Origin: Stenotrophomonas maltophilia
GTDB lineage: Bacteria; Pseudomonadota; Gammaproteobacteria; Xanthomonadales; Xanthomonadaceae
DNA: 64,000 nt
Assembly (NCBI RefSeq): GCF_004684085.1
Contig: NZ_SRHZ01000081.1
Location: 1 to 64,000, forward strand
Reading direction: 5' to 3'
Shown here: positions 44,602 to 54,081 of the stretch, one piece after another
Position numbering within the stretch: the first letter of the stretch is position 1
Layout of the letters: each line of letters begins with the position of its first letter
Translations under genes and position numbers: made by a program
The notes under the pieces: generated by a model
Told to the model about the DNA's origin: nothing
Seen by the model: only the letters and a program-made list of their open reading frames with translations
The model's database searches: none

Positions 44602-45735
44602 ATGTCTGCCTCCCCCGGTCCTGCCATGTCTGCTTCTTCCCTGTTCGGTGATCCGGCCGCGATCCGCTGCGAGCGCGCGGTGGCCGAACTTCGTGCCGGT
44701 CGCCCGGTGCTGCTCCATGATGGCCAGGGCCAGCGCCTGGCGGTGATCGCGCTGGACAGCGCCACGGCCAGCAGTTTCGCGGCGTTTGCCAGTGCCGCGC
44801 GGGAACGCCACTACCTGTTCCTGACCGCTACCCGCGCCCGCGTACTCGGCGTGGAGGCACCGGAAGGTGCGCGACTGCCGCTGGCCGGTGTCGCCTTCGA
44901 TGCCCTGCCCTCGCTGGGCTACCTGCGCGAGCCGGGCCCGATGCCGGACGGCTGGAGCGCCGGTGACGCCTTCGATGCCGGCGCAGTGGAACTGGCCCGC
45001 CTTGGCCTGCTGCTGCCGGCCATGGTGGCGGTACGTCTGGACGCCGATGACAACACGTTCGAGGGCGCCGCCGACGTGGCCCTGTGCGACCTGGCGGAGG
45101 GCGCAGCACATGCCGCCCACGACTACGAACTGGTGGCGCGCTCGCCGGTGCCGTTGCGCGACGTCGGCATGACCACCTTCGCCGTGTTCCGCGGCGGTGT
45201 GGCCCAGCGTGACCAGGTCGCGATCATCGTCGGCGAACCGGACCTGTCGGCCGTGGTGCCGGTACGCGTGCACTCCTCGTGCCTGACCGGCGACCTGTTC
45301 GGTTCGCTCAAGTGCGACTGCGGCGACCAGCTGCGGCGTGGCCTGCGCAAGCTGAAGGAACTGGGCGGCGGCGTGCTGCTGTACCTGGACCAGGAAGGCC
45401 GTGGCACCGGCATTGCCGCCAAGATGCGCGCCTACGGCTACCAGCACGACGGCCTGGACACCATCGACGCCGACGCACAGCTGGGCTTCGGTGCCGACGA
45501 GCGCCGCTACGGCAGCGCGGTGGCGATGCTGCGCGGCCTGGGCATTTCGCGCGTGGCCCTGCTCAGCAACAACCCGACCAAGGCGCAGCGCCTGCGCAAC
45601 GCCGGCATCGAGGTGCTGGACTGCATCCCGGTTACTGGCGAGATCACCGCCGAGAACGAACACTACCTGCGTACCAAGGCCGACCGCGCCGGTCACATGC
45701 TCGATGTGGACGCGCTGATCCAGGCTGCCCAGTAA
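44602..45735 (+). CDS. GTP cyclohydrolase II with degenerate DHBP-synthase-like N-domain (RibBA-like)
   Basis: A 377-residue riboflavin-pathway protein. The C-terminal half keeps GTP cyclohydrolase II: zinc cysteines in SSCLTGDLFGSLKCDCGDQL, YLDQEGRGTGIAAK and SNNPTKAQRL. The N-terminal half aligns with RibB in order, but the acidic catalytic stretch (DDxxREDEGD) is replaced by LLHDGQGQRLAVIALD, so it should not make 3,4-dihydroxy-butanone-phosphate. GAGACACCG precedes ATG 44602. It is probably a second, GTPCH-only RibBA paralogue, away from the main rib operon. Confidence 0.9.
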   Translation: MSASPGPAMSASSLFGDPAAIRCERAVAELRAGRPVLLHDGQGQRLAVIALDSATASSFAAFASAARERHYLFLTATRARVLGVEAPEGARLPLAGVAFDALPSLGYLREPGPMPDGWSAGDAFDAGAVELARLGLLLPAMVAVRLDADDNTFEGAADVALCDLAEGAAHAAHDYELVARSPVPLRDVGMTTFAVFRGGVAQRDQVAIIVGEPDLSAVVPVRVHSSCLTGDLFGSLKCDCGDQLRRGLRKLKELGGGVLLYLDQEGRGTGIAAKMRAYGYQHDGLDTIDADAQLGFGADERRYGSAVAMLRGLGISRVALLSNNPTKAQRLRNAGIEVLDCIPVTGEITAENEHYLRTKADRAGHMLDVDALIQAAQ

Positions 45736-45810
45736 TACGGCCGACCTGCTACCGTCTGCGCGGTGCGGCCGTCGCCGCCATCGACTGTACTGCTGCCTGA
45801 CGGAGCCCGC

Positions 45811-46311
45811 GTGACCGAAGCCTCGATTCCTGCACCGCTCACCTCTGACTGGCAGGCGCTGCCACCACGCGCCGCGCGCCTGGCAGCGCTGGAAGGAGCA
45901 TTCGGCGGTCTGTTCGTGCCGGGCGTTCCGCTGGCAGCAGCCTGGTGGTTCTTCGATCTTCCTGCCGGCCTGTGGGGCGCCGTGGTGGGGCTGCTGGTGG
46001 GTATCGTTTTCGGCGCCTGGCTTGGCCGCCGGCGCCTGACCCGCACCCGCTGGCGCTTGGATGCCCAGGGGCTGGGCCTGCGCCGCGATCTGATGTGGCA
46101 GCTGGAAACCCGCATTCCCATTTCGCGCGTACAGCACCTGGACCTGCGCCGCGGCCCGCTGGAACGCCGTGCCGGGTTGGCCACGCTGATCGTGCACACC
46201 GCCGGCACCCGCATGAGCGCGGTCACCGTGAGCGGCCTGGACCAAGCCGATGCCGAGCGCCTGCGCGACACCCTCTCGCACCAGCTCGACCAGGACGCCG
46301 ACGCCCTGTGA
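45811..46311 (+). CDS. PH-domain membrane protein, YdbS type
   Basis: A 166-residue protein with GTG start 45811 (GGAG 5 bases ahead). Two hydrophobic segments (GGLFVPGVPLAAAWWFF, LWGAVVGLLVGIVFGAWLG) precede a bacterial PH-like (bPH2, DUF304) domain with WRLDAQGLGLRRDLMWQLE and ISRVQHLDLRRGPLERRAGL. It overlaps the next gene by 4 bases (GTGA), the usual YdbS-YdbT arrangement. Function of these pairs is not settled; envelope protection has been suggested. Confidence 0.85.
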   Translation: MTEASIPAPLTSDWQALPPRAARLAALEGAFGGLFVPGVPLAAAWWFFDLPAGLWGAVVGLLVGIVFGAWLGRRRLTRTRWRLDAQGLGLRRDLMWQLETRIPISRVQHLDLRRGPLERRAGLATLIVHTAGTRMSAVTVSGLDQADAERLRDTLSHQLDQDADAL

Positions 46312-47846
46312 GCCAGCCGCCGCCCCTGCCTGCGTCGCTGCCCAATGGTGGCGAGGATCATCGCCTGCACCCGTGGTCGTGGCTGTTCGTGCTGATGATG
46401 CAGCTGCGCCACTACTTTCTGCCGCTGGTAGCGCTGCTGGTGTTCGGCCAGCGTAGCGACCGCGATCCGATGTGGGCGCAACTCATCCCGCTGTCGGCAA
46501 TTGCCGTGCTGGTGCTGGTGTCGGTGCTGCAGTACCTCAGCTACCGCTACCGCATTGGCAACGATGCGATCACCGTGCGCAGCGGCCTGCTGGCACGCAA
46601 CCGGCGCGAGATCCCGTTCGCCCGCATCCACAACGTTGAAGTGCGGCAGAATCCGCTGCATCGCCTGTTCGGCGTGGCCGAGCTGCGCCTCGAATCGGCC
46701 GGCGGCGTGCGCCCGGAAGCCGAGATGCGGGTGTTGAAGCTGGACCAGGCATTGGCCCTGGAACGGCTGGTGCGCCAGCGCGGGCAAGCGCCGCAGGCCG
46801 CCGACGCGGTCGCCTCCGGGCAGGTGCTCGACACCGACAGTGAGCGTGTGCTGCTGCGACTGTCGAGCTGGGACGTGGTGCGCATGGGCCTGCTCTCCAA
46901 CCGCGGCTGGGCGCTGGCGATCGCCGCGTTCGGTGTTCTGTTCCAGACCGTGCCGCGACCGGTGATGGACGATGCCCTGCAGCGCGGCGGCCGCGAGGCC
47001 TTCGGCTATGCCAGCCACCTGCATCCCGGCGTGGCCGGCGCCTTCCTGCTGCTGGCCGCGGCGCTGTTGCTGGGCTGGCTGGCGCTGCGTGCGCTGTCGG
47101 TGGTGCTGACCCTGCTGCGCTACCACGGCTTCACCCTCAGTGAGCAGGAGCGCCGCCTGACCGTGTCGGCCGGCCTGCTCAGCCGCACCCGCAGCAGCGT
47201 GGCGCGACGCCGCATCCAGGCCTGGACGCTGCGCGAAAGCACCCTGCATCGCTGGTTCGGCTTGCGCCAGCTGCGCATCGACAGCGCCGCTGGTGGGCCC
47301 GCGCGCGATGAGGACCGTGCCCTGCGCGAACTGGCACCGCTGGCGTCAAATGCGCGTTGCGAGCAGCTGGTGCAGCACCTGCTGCCACAGTTGCAATGGC
47401 CGCCACTGCAGTGGCACGCCATTCCCCAGCGTGGCTGGTGGCGGCTGTGCCTGGGCGCGCTGCTGCTGGTGCCTCTGCTGGCTGCAGCCGGGTACTGGCG
47501 CTGGGGGCCATGGGGGCTGGTGATACTGGCCTGGTTACCGGTGGCCCTGCTGGTCGCGCACCGGCAGATGGCACGCATGGGTTGGTACCTGGATGACCAC
47601 TACGTGGCGGTGCGTGGCGGCTGGTGGAAGCGCTGGTGGCGCTGGGCCGAGCTGGACAAGGTGCAGGGCCTGCGCCTGCAGCGTTCGCCCCTGGACAAGC
47701 TGCTGGGCACCAGCAGCCTGCAGCTGGATACCGCCGGCGCACATGGCGACGTGGCACTGACTCTCCACCACCTGCCGCGCGCGCAGGCGCAGCAGGTGAT
47801 GGAACAGCTGGCGGCAGCGCTGGCACGGCGCAAGCTGCGCTGGTGA
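46308..47846 (+). CDS. PH-domain membrane protein, YdbT type
   Basis: A 512-residue inner-membrane protein with GTG start at 46308 inside the stop of the YdbS-like gene (GTGA overlap). It has about six hydrophobic segments and three bPH2 (DUF304) repeats: RYRIGNDAITVRSGLLARNR, RYHGFTLSEQERRLTVSAGLL, and DDHYVAVRGGWWKRWWRWAE. Each is followed by an R-x-Q/H-N-x-E/T-L strand (ARIHNVEVRQNPLHRLFG, for example). Works presumably with YdbS as one complex. SMAG repeats follow the gene. Confidence 0.87.
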   Translation: MSQPPPLPASLPNGGEDHRLHPWSWLFVLMMQLRHYFLPLVALLVFGQRSDRDPMWAQLIPLSAIAVLVLVSVLQYLSYRYRIGNDAITVRSGLLARNRREIPFARIHNVEVRQNPLHRLFGVAELRLESAGGVRPEAEMRVLKLDQALALERLVRQRGQAPQAADAVASGQVLDTDSERVLLRLSSWDVVRMGLLSNRGWALAIAAFGVLFQTVPRPVMDDALQRGGREAFGYASHLHPGVAGAFLLLAAALLLGWLALRALSVVLTLLRYHGFTLSEQERRLTVSAGLLSRTRSSVARRRIQAWTLRESTLHRWFGLRQLRIDSAAGGPARDEDRALRELAPLASNARCEQLVQHLLPQLQWPPLQWHAIPQRGWWRLCLGALLLVPLLAAAGYWRWGPWGLVILAWLPVALLVAHRQMARMGWYLDDHYVAVRGGWWKRWWRWAELDKVQGLRLQRSPLDKLLGTSSLQLDTAGAHGDVALTLHHLPRAQAQQVMEQLAAALARRKLRW

Positions 47847-47898
47847 TGCGGGGTCGGATCCCGGCCGTGAACAGGTAGTGCCGCAAGCGGGGTGGCGC

Positions 47899-47921
47899 AT
47901 CCACGCATGGCGTGGATCTAC
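47899..47921 (-). repeat. SMAG-type REP hairpin
   Basis: On the minus strand: GTAG, then ATCCACGC / GCGTGGAT stem with a CAT loop. Identical in core to the element at 63107-63129. Placed head to head with the following one. Confidence 0.8.
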
Positions 47922-47922
47922 T

Positions 47923-47946
47923 GTAGTCGAGCCGATGCTCGGCTTA
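47923..47946 (+). repeat. SMAG-type REP hairpin of a second subtype, overlapping a stop codon
   Basis: GTAG, then stem CGAGC / GCTCG with a CGAT loop, ending CTTA. It pairs head to head with the previous element. Its TTA is the complement of the TAA stop codon of the CDP-glycerol transferase gene. Confidence 0.65.
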
Positions 47947-48999
47947 CCGCTGCGACGGGCCCCAGTAGCCCAGGTCCTTGCGGATCTGCAGATCACGCAA
48001 CCAGGTGCCGAACGGCTTGCGCCGCAGCGCGCCCATCTCGCCTGACAGGAAATCCTCGGTCGCGGCGATCACCCGCTCGCTGGAACGGCCATCACGGTAC
48101 GGGTGGATGGCATCGGCATAGCGCATGATTTCCGCCTGCAGGGTGGCATCCGGGTGCAGCGCACGCTGCAGCATCGCCGGCAGCTGTGCAGCATCGTCGA
48201 AATCAATCATGTGCGGCTTCGGCACGCGGTTGCGGAAGGTCACCACCGGCTTGTGCTGGACGATGAACTCCGAGACGATCGATGAGGTATCCGAGACCAG
48301 CACGTCGGCCGCGCGCTGCGCGGCCATCACCTGCTCCGGCTCGATGAAGCACGCATTGGCACCGGCCAGCGCGCGGTAGCGTTCGAACAGCTCCGGCGGG
48401 CACTTCGGGTGCAGGGTCAGCAACCAGTAGCGGTCACCGGCGGCGATGTCGGCGGCGATCGGTGCATGCAGGTGCGGTGCCGCGCTCAGGCGCTCGGTGA
48501 AGGTCGAGCCGAACAGGATCACGGGACGCTCGCCGGCCGGCGCACGCAGCGCAGCGCTCTCGCCACCATCGTCGCGGAACAGCGGATCCAGCTTCGGCCA
48601 GCCGGTCTCGGCCACCGCGAAATGGCCCTGCTGGGCGGCGATCTCGCGGAACGGTGCGGTGGTGGCCGGCCCCTGGGTGCAGTACAGGTCGAACATGCCG
48701 CGCACCCGGAAGTGGCCGCGCGCGCTGTCGCGCTTTTCCACGTTGAAGCCGTGGAACAGCTGCACCTTGGCTCCGGACAGGAAGGTCGGCACCCAGTTGG
48801 CGGCGCTGAATACCGCCCGCGGACGCATCGCCAGGGCCTGCTTCAGGCCGATGTTGGGCACTCCCGGCAGGCTGCTGCCGGCCGCGCCGCCCTCGAACCA
48901 GGCGGCCACCTCCTGCCCGGAGGCGTGCAAGGCCTGCGCCAACGGAGCGAGAATAGGCAGCGCATAGCGCTCCGTCGCAAACAACAGGTACCCGGCCAT
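47944..48999 (-). CDS. CDP-glycerol glycerophosphotransferase-family protein
   Basis: A 351-residue cytosolic enzyme of the glycosyltransferase-B-like CDP-glycerol transferase family. GGAGG lies 5 bases before ATG 48999. Motifs: GYLLFATERYALPILAPL at the N-terminus, HGFNVEK, LFGSTFTERLSAAPHL and the signature DVLVSDTSSIVSEFIVQ near the C-terminus. Such enzymes transfer glycerol-phosphate or a similar unit to surface glycans; in Gram-negatives the acceptor is likely LPS or capsule. Its start codon is one base from that of the divergent glycosyltransferase gene. Confidence 0.85.
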   Translation of the reverse strand: MAGYLLFATERYALPILAPLAQALHASGQEVAAWFEGGAAGSSLPGVPNIGLKQALAMRPRAVFSAANWVPTFLSGAKVQLFHGFNVEKRDSARGHFRVRGMFDLYCTQGPATTAPFREIAAQQGHFAVAETGWPKLDPLFRDDGGESAALRAPAGERPVILFGSTFTERLSAAPHLHAPIAADIAAGDRYWLLTLHPKCPPELFERYRALAGANACFIEPEQVMAAQRAADVLVSDTSSIVSEFIVQHKPVVTFRNRVPKPHMIDFDDAAQLPAMLQRALHPDATLQAEIMRYADAIHPYRDGRSSERVIAATEDFLSGEMGALRRKPFGTWLRDLQIRKDLGYWGPSQR

Positions 49000-49000
49000 C

Positions 49001-49819
49001 ATGTCCTCCACGACCGCTCCCAACGAACGGCCTCGCATCTCGGCGTGCATTATCGCGTTCAACGAGGCCGGCCGCATCGGCGACTGCCTGGCCTCGCTGG
49101 CCTTCTGCGATGAGATCATCGTGGTGGACTCGTATTCCACCGACGCCACCGTGGCCATCGCCGAGGCCGCTGGCGCCCGGGTGCTGCAGCGCACGTTCGA
49201 GGGCTTCCGCAGCCAGAAGGCGTTCTGTGTCGAACAGGCGAGCCACGACTGGGTGTTGTGCCTGGACGCCGATGAACGCATCAGCCCGGCGCTGCACGCC
49301 TCCATCGAACAGGCCCGCCAGGGTGGTTTTGCCGGTCATGCCGGCTACCGGTTCGCCCGCCTCTCGGAGTACTTCGGCAAGTTCCTGCGCCATGGCAACG
49401 CCTACCCGGACCGGGTGATGCGCCTGTTCGACCGCCGCCACGGTGGCTGGCGTGGCAAGCGCGAGATCCACGAGGCGGCCAGCGTCGACGGAAGCGTCGC
49501 TACCCTGCATGGCGATCTGATCCACTACCCCTACCGCTCGCTTCAGCAGCAGCTGGCCAAGACCGAGAAGTACGCGCGGATGATGGCCGAGCACGAATTC
49601 GCGCGAGGCAAGCGGGCCACCCTGGGCAAGCTGGTGCTGGCGCCCGCCTGGCGGTTCTGGCGCGGCTTCGTGTTCCGTGGTGGCTTCCGCGATGGCTGGC
49701 ATGGCCTGGTGTATGCCTACGTGCGCGCCAACTACGTGCGGCAGAAGACCATCATGCTGTGGATGCTGGGCAATGGGCAGGCGGTGGCCGACCCGGCGCC
49801 GCCGGTGGAACGCTCCTGA
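49001..49819 (+). CDS. Family-2 glycosyltransferase, WaaE/LgtF (KdtX) type
   Basis: A 272-residue GT2 enzyme of the lipooligosaccharide-core group. Motifs: SACIIAFNEAGRIGDCLASL for nucleotide-sugar binding, VVDSYSTDAT, the metal-binding LCLDADERIS, and DRVMRLFDRRHGGWRGKREI, followed by HYPYRSLQQQLAKTEKYA typical of WaaE/KdtX. It likely adds a hexose to the heptose of the LPS core from a UDP-sugar. The start ATG 49001 lies one base from the divergent gene's start codon; the ribosome site (AGG, 10 bases ahead) is weak. Confidence 0.88.
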   Translation: MSSTTAPNERPRISACIIAFNEAGRIGDCLASLAFCDEIIVVDSYSTDATVAIAEAAGARVLQRTFEGFRSQKAFCVEQASHDWVLCLDADERISPALHASIEQARQGGFAGHAGYRFARLSEYFGKFLRHGNAYPDRVMRLFDRRHGGWRGKREIHEAASVDGSVATLHGDLIHYPYRSLQQQLAKTEKYARMMAEHEFARGKRATLGKLVLAPAWRFWRGFVFRGGFRDGWHGLVYAYVRANYVRQKTIMLWMLGNGQAVADPAPPVERS

Positions 49820-49862
49820 GCGTGCTGTGTCACACTGCCCGCGCGTTGGCTGAAGGCCCCCC

Positions 49863-50984
49863 ATGAAAATCCTGTACACCAACTTCCACTACGGCGACGG
49901 TGGCGGTCATACCACGTACATTGTCTCGCTGGCGCGTGCGCTGCACGGCCAGCACACGCTCCATGTCGCAGCCCCCGCCGACAGCCGCCTGATGCGCACC
50001 GTGACCGAAGAAGGCATCGCCACCCCGTTGCCGATGGATTTCGGCAGCGGCGTGCCGACCCTGCCGCAGCAGCTGGCCGAACAACGCGCGCTGCGCCGGC
50101 TGGTCCGCGAGGAAGGCATCGACCTGGTCCACGTCAACGGTGCGCGTGATCATCGCTTCGTGATGCAGGGCCTGCTCGGCATGCGCCGCCCGCCGATCCT
50201 GCTGACCAAGCACAACAGCAAGCCGACCGACACCTTCGGCAATGCGCTTCGCGCGCGCTGGGCCACCGACCGCGTGATCGCGGTATCGGCCGACACCAAG
50301 CGCCTGCTGCAACGCGGGCCCTACCGGCGCTGTCCGATCGATGTGGTCCGCAACGGTGTCGATCTGGAGCGCTATTTGCCGCTGCCTGCCGGAAGCGGCC
50401 ACGCACTGCGCCAGCAATGGACGCAGGACCCACAGGCACTGGTGCTGGTCAGCAATGCCGGCACCGACGACTACAAGGGCTGGATCGATCTGGCCCGGGC
50501 CATCGCGCGCCTGCCCGATGCGGTCCGCCCGCACGTGCATATGGCGGTGGCCGGCCATCTGCCCAGCGCGCAGCAGCGCGAACAGGTGCAGGCGCTGGGC
50601 GAGGTTGCTGCGCAGGTGCACTTCACCGGCCTGCTGGCCGATACCCGCGAGTTGATCGCCGCCGGCGATGTCGGCTTCGTGCTGTCCCACGATGTCGAGA
50701 CGATTTCCTTCGCCTGCCGCGAAATGATGGCCAGTGGCAAGCCGATGCTGGTCAGCGACTACGCGGGCCTGCCGGAGAACATTGAACAGGATGTCGATGG
50801 CTGGGTTGTTGCCACCCGCGACATTGATGCCATCGCCGCACAGCTGCAGACGTTGTACGCACAGCGCGCGACGCTGCCGGAACACGGTCGGGCGGCGCGC
50901 CGCCACGCACAGCGCGAGTTCGGCCTGCAGACGTTCGCCGACGCCACGCTGGCCAGCTACCAGACGGCGCTGGCCGGGAACTGA
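49863..50984 (+). CDS. Family-4 glycosyltransferase
   Basis: A 373-residue GT-B-fold enzyme. The N-terminal domain begins MKILYTNFHYGDGGGHTTYI with the acceptor-side glycine loop; the C-terminal donor domain has AGHLPSAQQREQVQALG, VHFTGLLADTRELIAAGDVG and SFACREMMASGKPMLVSDYA with the E-x7-E-like site. It follows the WaaE-like gene by 43 bases on the same strand, so the two should be one operon for LPS core or surface sugar assembly. Confidence 0.88.
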   Translation: MKILYTNFHYGDGGGHTTYIVSLARALHGQHTLHVAAPADSRLMRTVTEEGIATPLPMDFGSGVPTLPQQLAEQRALRRLVREEGIDLVHVNGARDHRFVMQGLLGMRRPPILLTKHNSKPTDTFGNALRARWATDRVIAVSADTKRLLQRGPYRRCPIDVVRNGVDLERYLPLPAGSGHALRQQWTQDPQALVLVSNAGTDDYKGWIDLARAIARLPDAVRPHVHMAVAGHLPSAQQREQVQALGEVAAQVHFTGLLADTRELIAAGDVGFVLSHDVETISFACREMMASGKPMLVSDYAGLPENIEQDVDGWVVATRDIDAIAAQLQTLYAQRATLPEHGRAARRHAQREFGLQTFADATLASYQTALAGN

Positions 50985-51002
50985 GCCCCGGCACCGTCGC
51001 AC

Positions 51003-52724
51003 TCAATCGGCAGCGACGGGCCCCTGCAGACGACGCTCCCGCTCGAGTTCCGTCGCCGATGGCCTGCATGGCCCCATGATCGCCGTCGCTGGAACCAGCC
51101 ACCAGCGGCGCCGATTGGAAATACCTGCCATCTCTGCGCGCGATCGATCAATGCATGCCTGCATCGCATCCCCGTTCACCAGCAACCAGCGTCGATGCGG
51201 CACCAGCCGCTGCCAGCGAACGGCATCCTGCAGTTGTTCATGCCAACGGTTCTCGAAACCAAAGGTCGCCGCCGGGCGATCGGCCATCAACAGGTTCTGT
51301 TCCTTCCATGCCACCAGTCCAAGTTCGGCCTGCGGGCCGATGCGTGCGCTGACGTCGCGCATCAGGCCACGGGCCGAACTGGAATCATTCAGCACCGGAT
51401 AGCCCACCACGGCGTACAGCACCCAGACCGCGGCCAGGGTCGAGACCAGGGCGTAATGGCGGCGACGGCGGCCACACACCCACAGGCTCAGGGCCGCCCA
51501 GATCCCCATCGCCAGCGCCGCCCATGCCAGCGCATCGGTGCCACCAGGTGCCAGGCCTCGTCCATGGGTCAGGCGCACTTCGAAGCCCGGATCACCCAGC
51601 AGCGCCAGCGCGCCGACCACGGCCAACGCCGCCGCCAGCAATCCGGTGAATACAGCCAGCACGCCCTGTACATCACGCCGCCTCAGCAAGCCCGGCAGCA
51701 ACGGTGCCAGCGCCAGGCAGAACATCGGCAGGGCCGGCAGGATGTAGACGTCGCGCTTGCCATGGGGAATCGAGAAGAACAGCACGACCAGCAGCCACCA
51801 GGCCAGCGGCAGCAGGTAGCGCGGGTCGCGGCGACGTAGCCGCCGGCACCAAGCCGGAACCGCCCAGGGCAGCAGTAGGAAGGCGGGGATCCACATCGCC
51901 GGCATGACCCCGAGGAAGTACCACCACGGTTGGTGATGGTCCCAGGATTGCGTATAGCGCTGTGCCGTCTGCCGGAACAGGATGTCTTCCATGTAGGCGC
52001 GGTACTGGTCCGAACCTGTCGCCAGACCCGTCAGCAGCATCGGTACCAGCCACAGCGACAGCGCCAGCAGGAATGCCAATGGTGCCAGCCAGAAGCGGCC
52101 GTCATGCACATGCAGTCGCACCCTTGGCCAGTGCAGCGCCGAGGCGATCGCCGCTGGCACGATCATCATCAGCGCGAGCATGCCCACGCCCTTGGTGATC
52201 ACGCCGAGACCAGCGAAGAACCAGCCCAGCCACCACCAGCGCCAGGCAGGGCCCAGCAGCAGGTGGCGCAGCAATCCATAGTTGGCCAGGGTGATGAACA
52301 GCGCCAGCAACGGATCGATCTGCGCCTTCTTGGCCTGGAAGGTGAAGTGCAGCGCGAACAGCAGCGTCCAGCCCGCATACAGCCCGACCTGCCGCGTCCA
52401 CAGGCGCCGGCCCAGGTCGACCACACACCACAGCGTGCCCAGCGCGGCCAGCAGCGAGGGCAGCAGGAAGGCCACCCGCCAGTGCCCGACCAGGCCGTAA
52501 AGCGCAGCCTGCCACCACATCAGCATCGGTGGCTTGTCCGAATACAGCTCGGTGCCACGCAGCGGAAACAGCCAGTGGCCACTGTCAACCATCTGCCTGG
52601 CCACAAGCGCGAAGCGCGGCTCGTCAGAAGGCCACGGATCGCGAAGGCCCAGCCCGGCCCCGAGCACCAGCAGCGCCGTCACCACGAACAACCCGGTCTG
52701 GCGTGACGCGGGGGATTTCAGCAT
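51003..52724 (-). CDS. Membrane glycosyltransferase, PMT/ArnT (GT39/83) type
   Basis: A 573-residue polytopic protein with about 11-12 membrane segments. The first periplasmic loop carries DEPRFALVARQMVDSGHWL and ELYSDKPPMLMWWQAALYG, the Asp-Glu and DKPP motifs of ArnT/PMT enzymes that use polyprenyl-phosphate sugars to modify lipid A or other envelope glycans. The C-terminal about 120 residues are a periplasmic domain. Downstream of rsmB by 22 bases on the same strand, but function fits the glycan genes converging on it. Confidence 0.85.
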   Translation of the reverse strand: MLKSPASRQTGLFVVTALLVLGAGLGLRDPWPSDEPRFALVARQMVDSGHWLFPLRGTELYSDKPPMLMWWQAALYGLVGHWRVAFLLPSLLAALGTLWCVVDLGRRLWTRQVGLYAGWTLLFALHFTFQAKKAQIDPLLALFITLANYGLLRHLLLGPAWRWWWLGWFFAGLGVITKGVGMLALMMIVPAAIASALHWPRVRLHVHDGRFWLAPLAFLLALSLWLVPMLLTGLATGSDQYRAYMEDILFRQTAQRYTQSWDHHQPWWYFLGVMPAMWIPAFLLLPWAVPAWCRRLRRRDPRYLLPLAWWLLVVLFFSIPHGKRDVYILPALPMFCLALAPLLPGLLRRRDVQGVLAVFTGLLAAALAVVGALALLGDPGFEVRLTHGRGLAPGGTDALAWAALAMGIWAALSLWVCGRRRRHYALVSTLAAVWVLYAVVGYPVLNDSSSARGLMRDVSARIGPQAELGLVAWKEQNLLMADRPAATFGFENRWHEQLQDAVRWQRLVPHRRWLLVNGDAMQACIDRSRAEMAGISNRRRWWLVPATAIMGPCRPSATELERERRLQGPVAAD

Positions 52725-52746
52725 GGGCCTCGAAGCGGCAGCGGGG

Positions 52747-54078
52747 TCAGGCTGCTTTTAACAGACGCGCGTAGAAGAAACCGTCAGCATCGTTTTCACC
52801 CGGCAGTCTCTGCCGCGCCACACCTTCGCAATCCACGCCGAAGGTGTCATCGAGTGGCTGCGCCATCGCATCCGGATGCCACTTCAGGAATGCCCGGACC
52901 TGATCGATGTTCTCGGCACGCAGGATCGAACAGGTGGCGTACAGCAGCACGCCGCCTGGACGCAACATCGACCAGCAGGCTTCCAGCAAGCGCGCCTGCA
53001 CGCCGACCAGCGCGTCGATGTCCTCGGCGCGGCGGTGGAACATCACATCCGGCTGACGGCGGATCACGCCCGTGGCCGAACACGGCGCATCCAGCAGGAT
53101 CGCGTCGAAGGGCACGCCATCCCACCATGACCCGGGGTCACTGGCATCGGCGGCCAGGGTCTGTACGTGCTCACCCACGCCGGTGCGGATGTAGGTATCG
53201 CGTGCGCGCGCCAGGCGGCGGGCATCGATGTCCAGTGCCAGCAGGCGCAGGCTCGGATCGCGCTCGAGCAGGTGCGCGGACTTGCCGCCGGGCGCCGCGC
53301 AGGCATCCAGCACGCGCGTGCCAGACGCCGGTGCCAGCGCATCGGCCGCACACTGCGCCGACAGGTCCTGCACCGACAGTGCACCTTCGGCGAACCCCGG
53401 CAGCTGGTTCACCGCAACGGGAACCACCAGCCGCAGCGCATCTGCGCTGAGCGCGCTGGCTTCGGCGGCGATGCCGGCCTCGGTCAGCGCGGCCAGCGCC
53501 TTGTCGCGGCCACCCTGCTGGCGGTTGGCGCGCAGCCACAGTGGCGCCGGTTGCAGGCTGGCGCTGAAGATCGTCTCGGCCTGTTCCGGCCAATCGCGTT
53601 CAACCGCATCGGCCAGCCATTCCGGGAAGGCATCGCGCGCCGGCTGTTCCGGGAAACCTTCGCGCTGCGCCCGACGCAGGATCGCGTTGACCAGGCCCGC
53701 CTGGCGCTCGCGGCCCAGAGCACGCGCGGCATCGACCGTGGCCGACAACGCCGCGTGCGCCGGCAGCTCCAGCACATCCAATTGGGCGAACCCGACCATC
53801 AGCAGCGTACGCAGGTCGGCGTCACGCGCCGACAGCGGCTTCTGCATCCAGCCCTGCAGGGCAGCGTCATAGGTACTGCGGCGTCGCAAGACCGCGAAAC
53901 ACAGCGCTTCCAGCAATGCACGGTCGCGGCTGTCAGCCAGCTTCGGCAGCGCCCAGGCCAGTTCGGCCTTCAGCGAGCGCCCACGGGTGAACACCTGGGC
54001 CAGAACGCGTGCGGCCAGCATGCGCGTGGCTGCGCCCGGTGCCGCCTTGGCGACAGAGAAATCGTTCTGCTTCGACAC
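52747..54078 (-). CDS. rsmB: 16S rRNA (cytosine-967 C5) methyltransferase
   Basis: A 443-residue enzyme that methylates C967 of 16S rRNA with S-adenosylmethionine. An N-terminal NusB-like helical domain ([20 protein letters not shown]) precedes the Rossmann domain: [34 protein letters not shown] (PCS) and [17 protein letters not shown] (TCS, the catalytic Cys). The ATG comes 3 bases after the stop of fmt, so the two are tightly coupled. Confidence 0.95.
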   Translation of the reverse strand: MSKQNDFSVAKAAPGAATRMLAARVLAQVFTRGRSLKAELAWALPKLADSRDRALLEALCFAVLRRRSTYDAALQGWMQKPLSARDADLRTLLMVGFAQLDVLELPAHAALSATVDAARALGRERQAGLVNAILRRAQREGFPEQPARDAFPEWLADAVERDWPEQAETIFSASLQPAPLWLRANRQQGGRDKALAALTEAGIAAEASALSADALRLVVPVAVNQLPGFAEGALSVQDLSAQCAADALAPASGTRVLDACAAPGGKSAHLLERDPSLRLLALDIDARRLARARDTYIRTGVGEHVQTLAADASDPGSWWDGVPFDAILLDAPCSATGVIRRQPDVMFHRRAEDIDALVGVQARLLEACWSMLRPGGVLLYATCSILRAENIDQVRAFLKWHPDAMAQPLDDTFGVDCEGVARQRLPGENDADGFFYARLLKAA

Positions 54079-54081
54079 CGC

